From: Sphingobacterium sp. ML3W | GTDB lineage: Bacteria > Bacteroidota > Bacteroidia > Sphingobacteriales > Sphingobacteriaceae | Reading direction: 5' to 3' | DNA length: 64,000 bases | NCBI RefSeq assembly: GCF_000747525.1 | Contig: NZ_CP009278.1 | Coordinates: 1,922,001-1,986,000 of the forward strand | Shown: positions 63,123 to 64,000 of the stretch, piece by piece | Numbering within the stretch: position 1 is the stretch's first letter | How the letters are laid out: each line of letters begins with the position of its first letter | The notes under the pieces: generated by a model | What the model was told of the DNA's origin: nothing | Database searches by the model: none | What the model saw: the letters and a program-made list of their open reading frames with translations, nothing else | Made by a program: the position numbers and the translations under genes

Positions 63123-63935
63123 TTATGGTTGGGTCACTTTTTTTGCTTCATTCCAAAAGATATCCATTTCCTCAAGGGTCATATCCTGCAATTTTCGTCC
63201 ACTTTCTTCAGCTTTCTGTTCCACATAAGTAAATCGGGAAATGAATTTTTTATTGGTACGTTCCAGTGCATTTTCAGGATTGATACCAATATGACGAGCA
63301 TAATTGATCAATGAAAAGAGTAGATCTCCAAATTCGCCTTCAGCTTTACTCATGTCCGCTTGCTCAGGGTTATCAATGTCGTATTCCGCTTTAAATTCGG
63401 CTAATTCTTCTTCTACTTTTGCCCATACTTCTTTTTTATCCTCCCAATCAAACCCTACTCCACGCACTTTATCCTGTATGCGGTAAGCTTTTACTAAGGC
63501 AGGGAGACCTTTTGGTACACCTGATAATACGGACTTGTTTCCTTCTTTTAATTTGATGGTTTCCCAATTTTGTTTTACCTCCTCATCGTTCTTTACGTCG
63601 ATATCGCCATAAACATGGGGGTGACGGTTGATTAATTTATCACAGATACTATTTAGAACATCCACTATGGTAAAGCGATTTTCCTCTTCTGCTATACGGG
63701 CATAAAAAACCAAATGCATCATTACATCTCCCAATTCCTTTTTGATTTCAGGATAATCTTCATCTAAAATAGCATCTGTAAGTTCATACAATTCTTCGAT
63801 TGTAAGATGACGTAATGATTCCATTGTCTGTTTCTTGTCCCAGGGGCAAGCTACACGAAGCGTGTATAAAACATCTAGTAATCGTTGGAATGCCGCAGCA
63901 GGAGTCGACTCGCTGGCTGGAATGGGGTAGCTCAT
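63123..63935 (-). CDS. mazG: Nucleoside triphosphate pyrophosphohydrolase MazG
   Basis: Hydrolyses abnormal or canonical NTPs to NMP and PPi. Both MazG repeats are present: the N-terminal one has CPWDKKQTMESLRHLTIEELYELTDAI with the ELGDVMMHLVFYARI metal-site helix; the second (about 170-255) has EEELAEFKAEYD and EFGDLLFSLINYARH. At 270 aa it is full length. Cytosolic. It converges on metA. A TAATTTTG -7 element on the minus strand (63953-63960) precedes it by 18 bases. Confidence 0.95.
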   Translation of the reverse strand: MSYPIPASESTPAAAFQRLLDVLYTLRVACPWDKKQTMESLRHLTIEELYELTDAILDEDYPEIKKELGDVMMHLVFYARIAEEENRFTIVDVLNSICDKLINRHPHVYGDIDVKNDEEVKQNWETIKLKEGNKSVLSGVPKGLPALVKAYRIQDKVRGVGFDWEDKKEVWAKVEEELAEFKAEYDIDNPEQADMSKAEGEFGDLLFSLINYARHIGINPENALERTNKKFISRFTYVEQKAEESGRKLQDMTLEEMDIFWNEAKKVTQP

Positions 63936-63952
63936 ATTGTAATAGTTTAATA

Positions 63953-63960
63953 CAAAATTA
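63953..63960 (-). promoter_or_regulatory. Candidate -7 element for mazG
   Basis: Minus strand TAATTTTG, exact TAnnTTTG, 18 bases before the mazG start codon. Confidence 0.45.
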
Positions 63961-64000
63961 GGGATTAAAAGATTAATAAATGCATGCTTTTATGTGATCA

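Noticed and set aside
1-64000. tRNA, rRNA, CRISPR arrays, insertion sequences and prophage
   Set aside because: I scanned all gaps for cloverleaf-like arms, spaced repeats, transposase motifs and terminal inverted repeats and saw none.

Overview
The window reads as ordinary chromosome of a Bacteroidota bacterium, most likely of the family Sphingobacteriaceae (Sphingobacterium or a close relative). The evidence is the AT-rich DNA, the lack of Shine-Dalgarno sequences before most genes, the recurring -7 promoter element TAnnTTTG, TonB-dependent receptors, an M13 peptidase, DUF3098 and DUF3943 proteins, a fused SpmA/SpmB-type protein, and long HutU and LeuRS forms typical of the phylum. The genus is inferred from overall gene content, not from a marker comparison. 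There is no rRNA, tRNA, CRISPR array, insertion sequence, prophage or integrase.

Layout. 0.1-3.4 kb: a lipoprotein hydrolase, then a minus-strand run with an MpaB/DUF2236 oxygenase, a small unknown protein and a degenerate YgjP-like protein. 3.4-9.4 kb: a secreted M13 peptidase, then the minus-strand housekeeping series ftsX, DUF3098, uppP, truB, ribF. 9.6-19.4 kb: leuS, two GNAT acetyltransferases, a two-gene radical-SAM module predicted to act on DNA, a DUF3943 outer-membrane protein, a hexapeptide acetyltransferase and a PepD dipeptidase. 19.9-24 kb: a TonB-dependent receptor behind a 420-bp regulatory gap, and a front-end-type fatty acid desaturase. 24.2-31.3 kb: gyrA followed by two TPR proteins, and a copper-type P-ATPase. 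31.4-38.4 kb: a MscS channel, coaA, an OsmC protein, mgsA, an SpmA/B protein, a patatin-like lipase and lysS. 38.6-40.7 kb: an ECF sigma factor with an unusual membrane partner that ends in a beta-barrel-like domain. 40.7-52.9 kb: HAD phosphatase, proline dehydrogenase, an S4 protein, aroB, a ThuA protein, a BtuB-like receptor, an S1/P1-nuclease/phospholipase-C-fold enzyme, a glycosyltransferase, an FKBP isomerase, an aldo/keto reductase, kdsB, a deoxynucleoside kinase and trpS. 53-60 kb: a complete histidine-utilisation operon hutH-hutI-hutU-hutG with a divergent LysR regulator. 60-64 kb: a SulP transporter, metA (predicted acetyl-CoA-using) and mazG.

The clearest functional units are the hut operon, which takes histidine to glutamate plus formamide under probable LysR control, the ftsX-uppP-truB-ribF series, the gyrA-TPR-TPR run, and the sigma/anti-sigma-like pair. 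The least understood parts are the radical-SAM/DUF4130 pair (12.9-15.0 kb), the MpaB operon with its inactive-looking YgjP relative (1.2-3.4 kb), and the membrane-anchored protein with a barrel-like end encoded next to the sigma factor.
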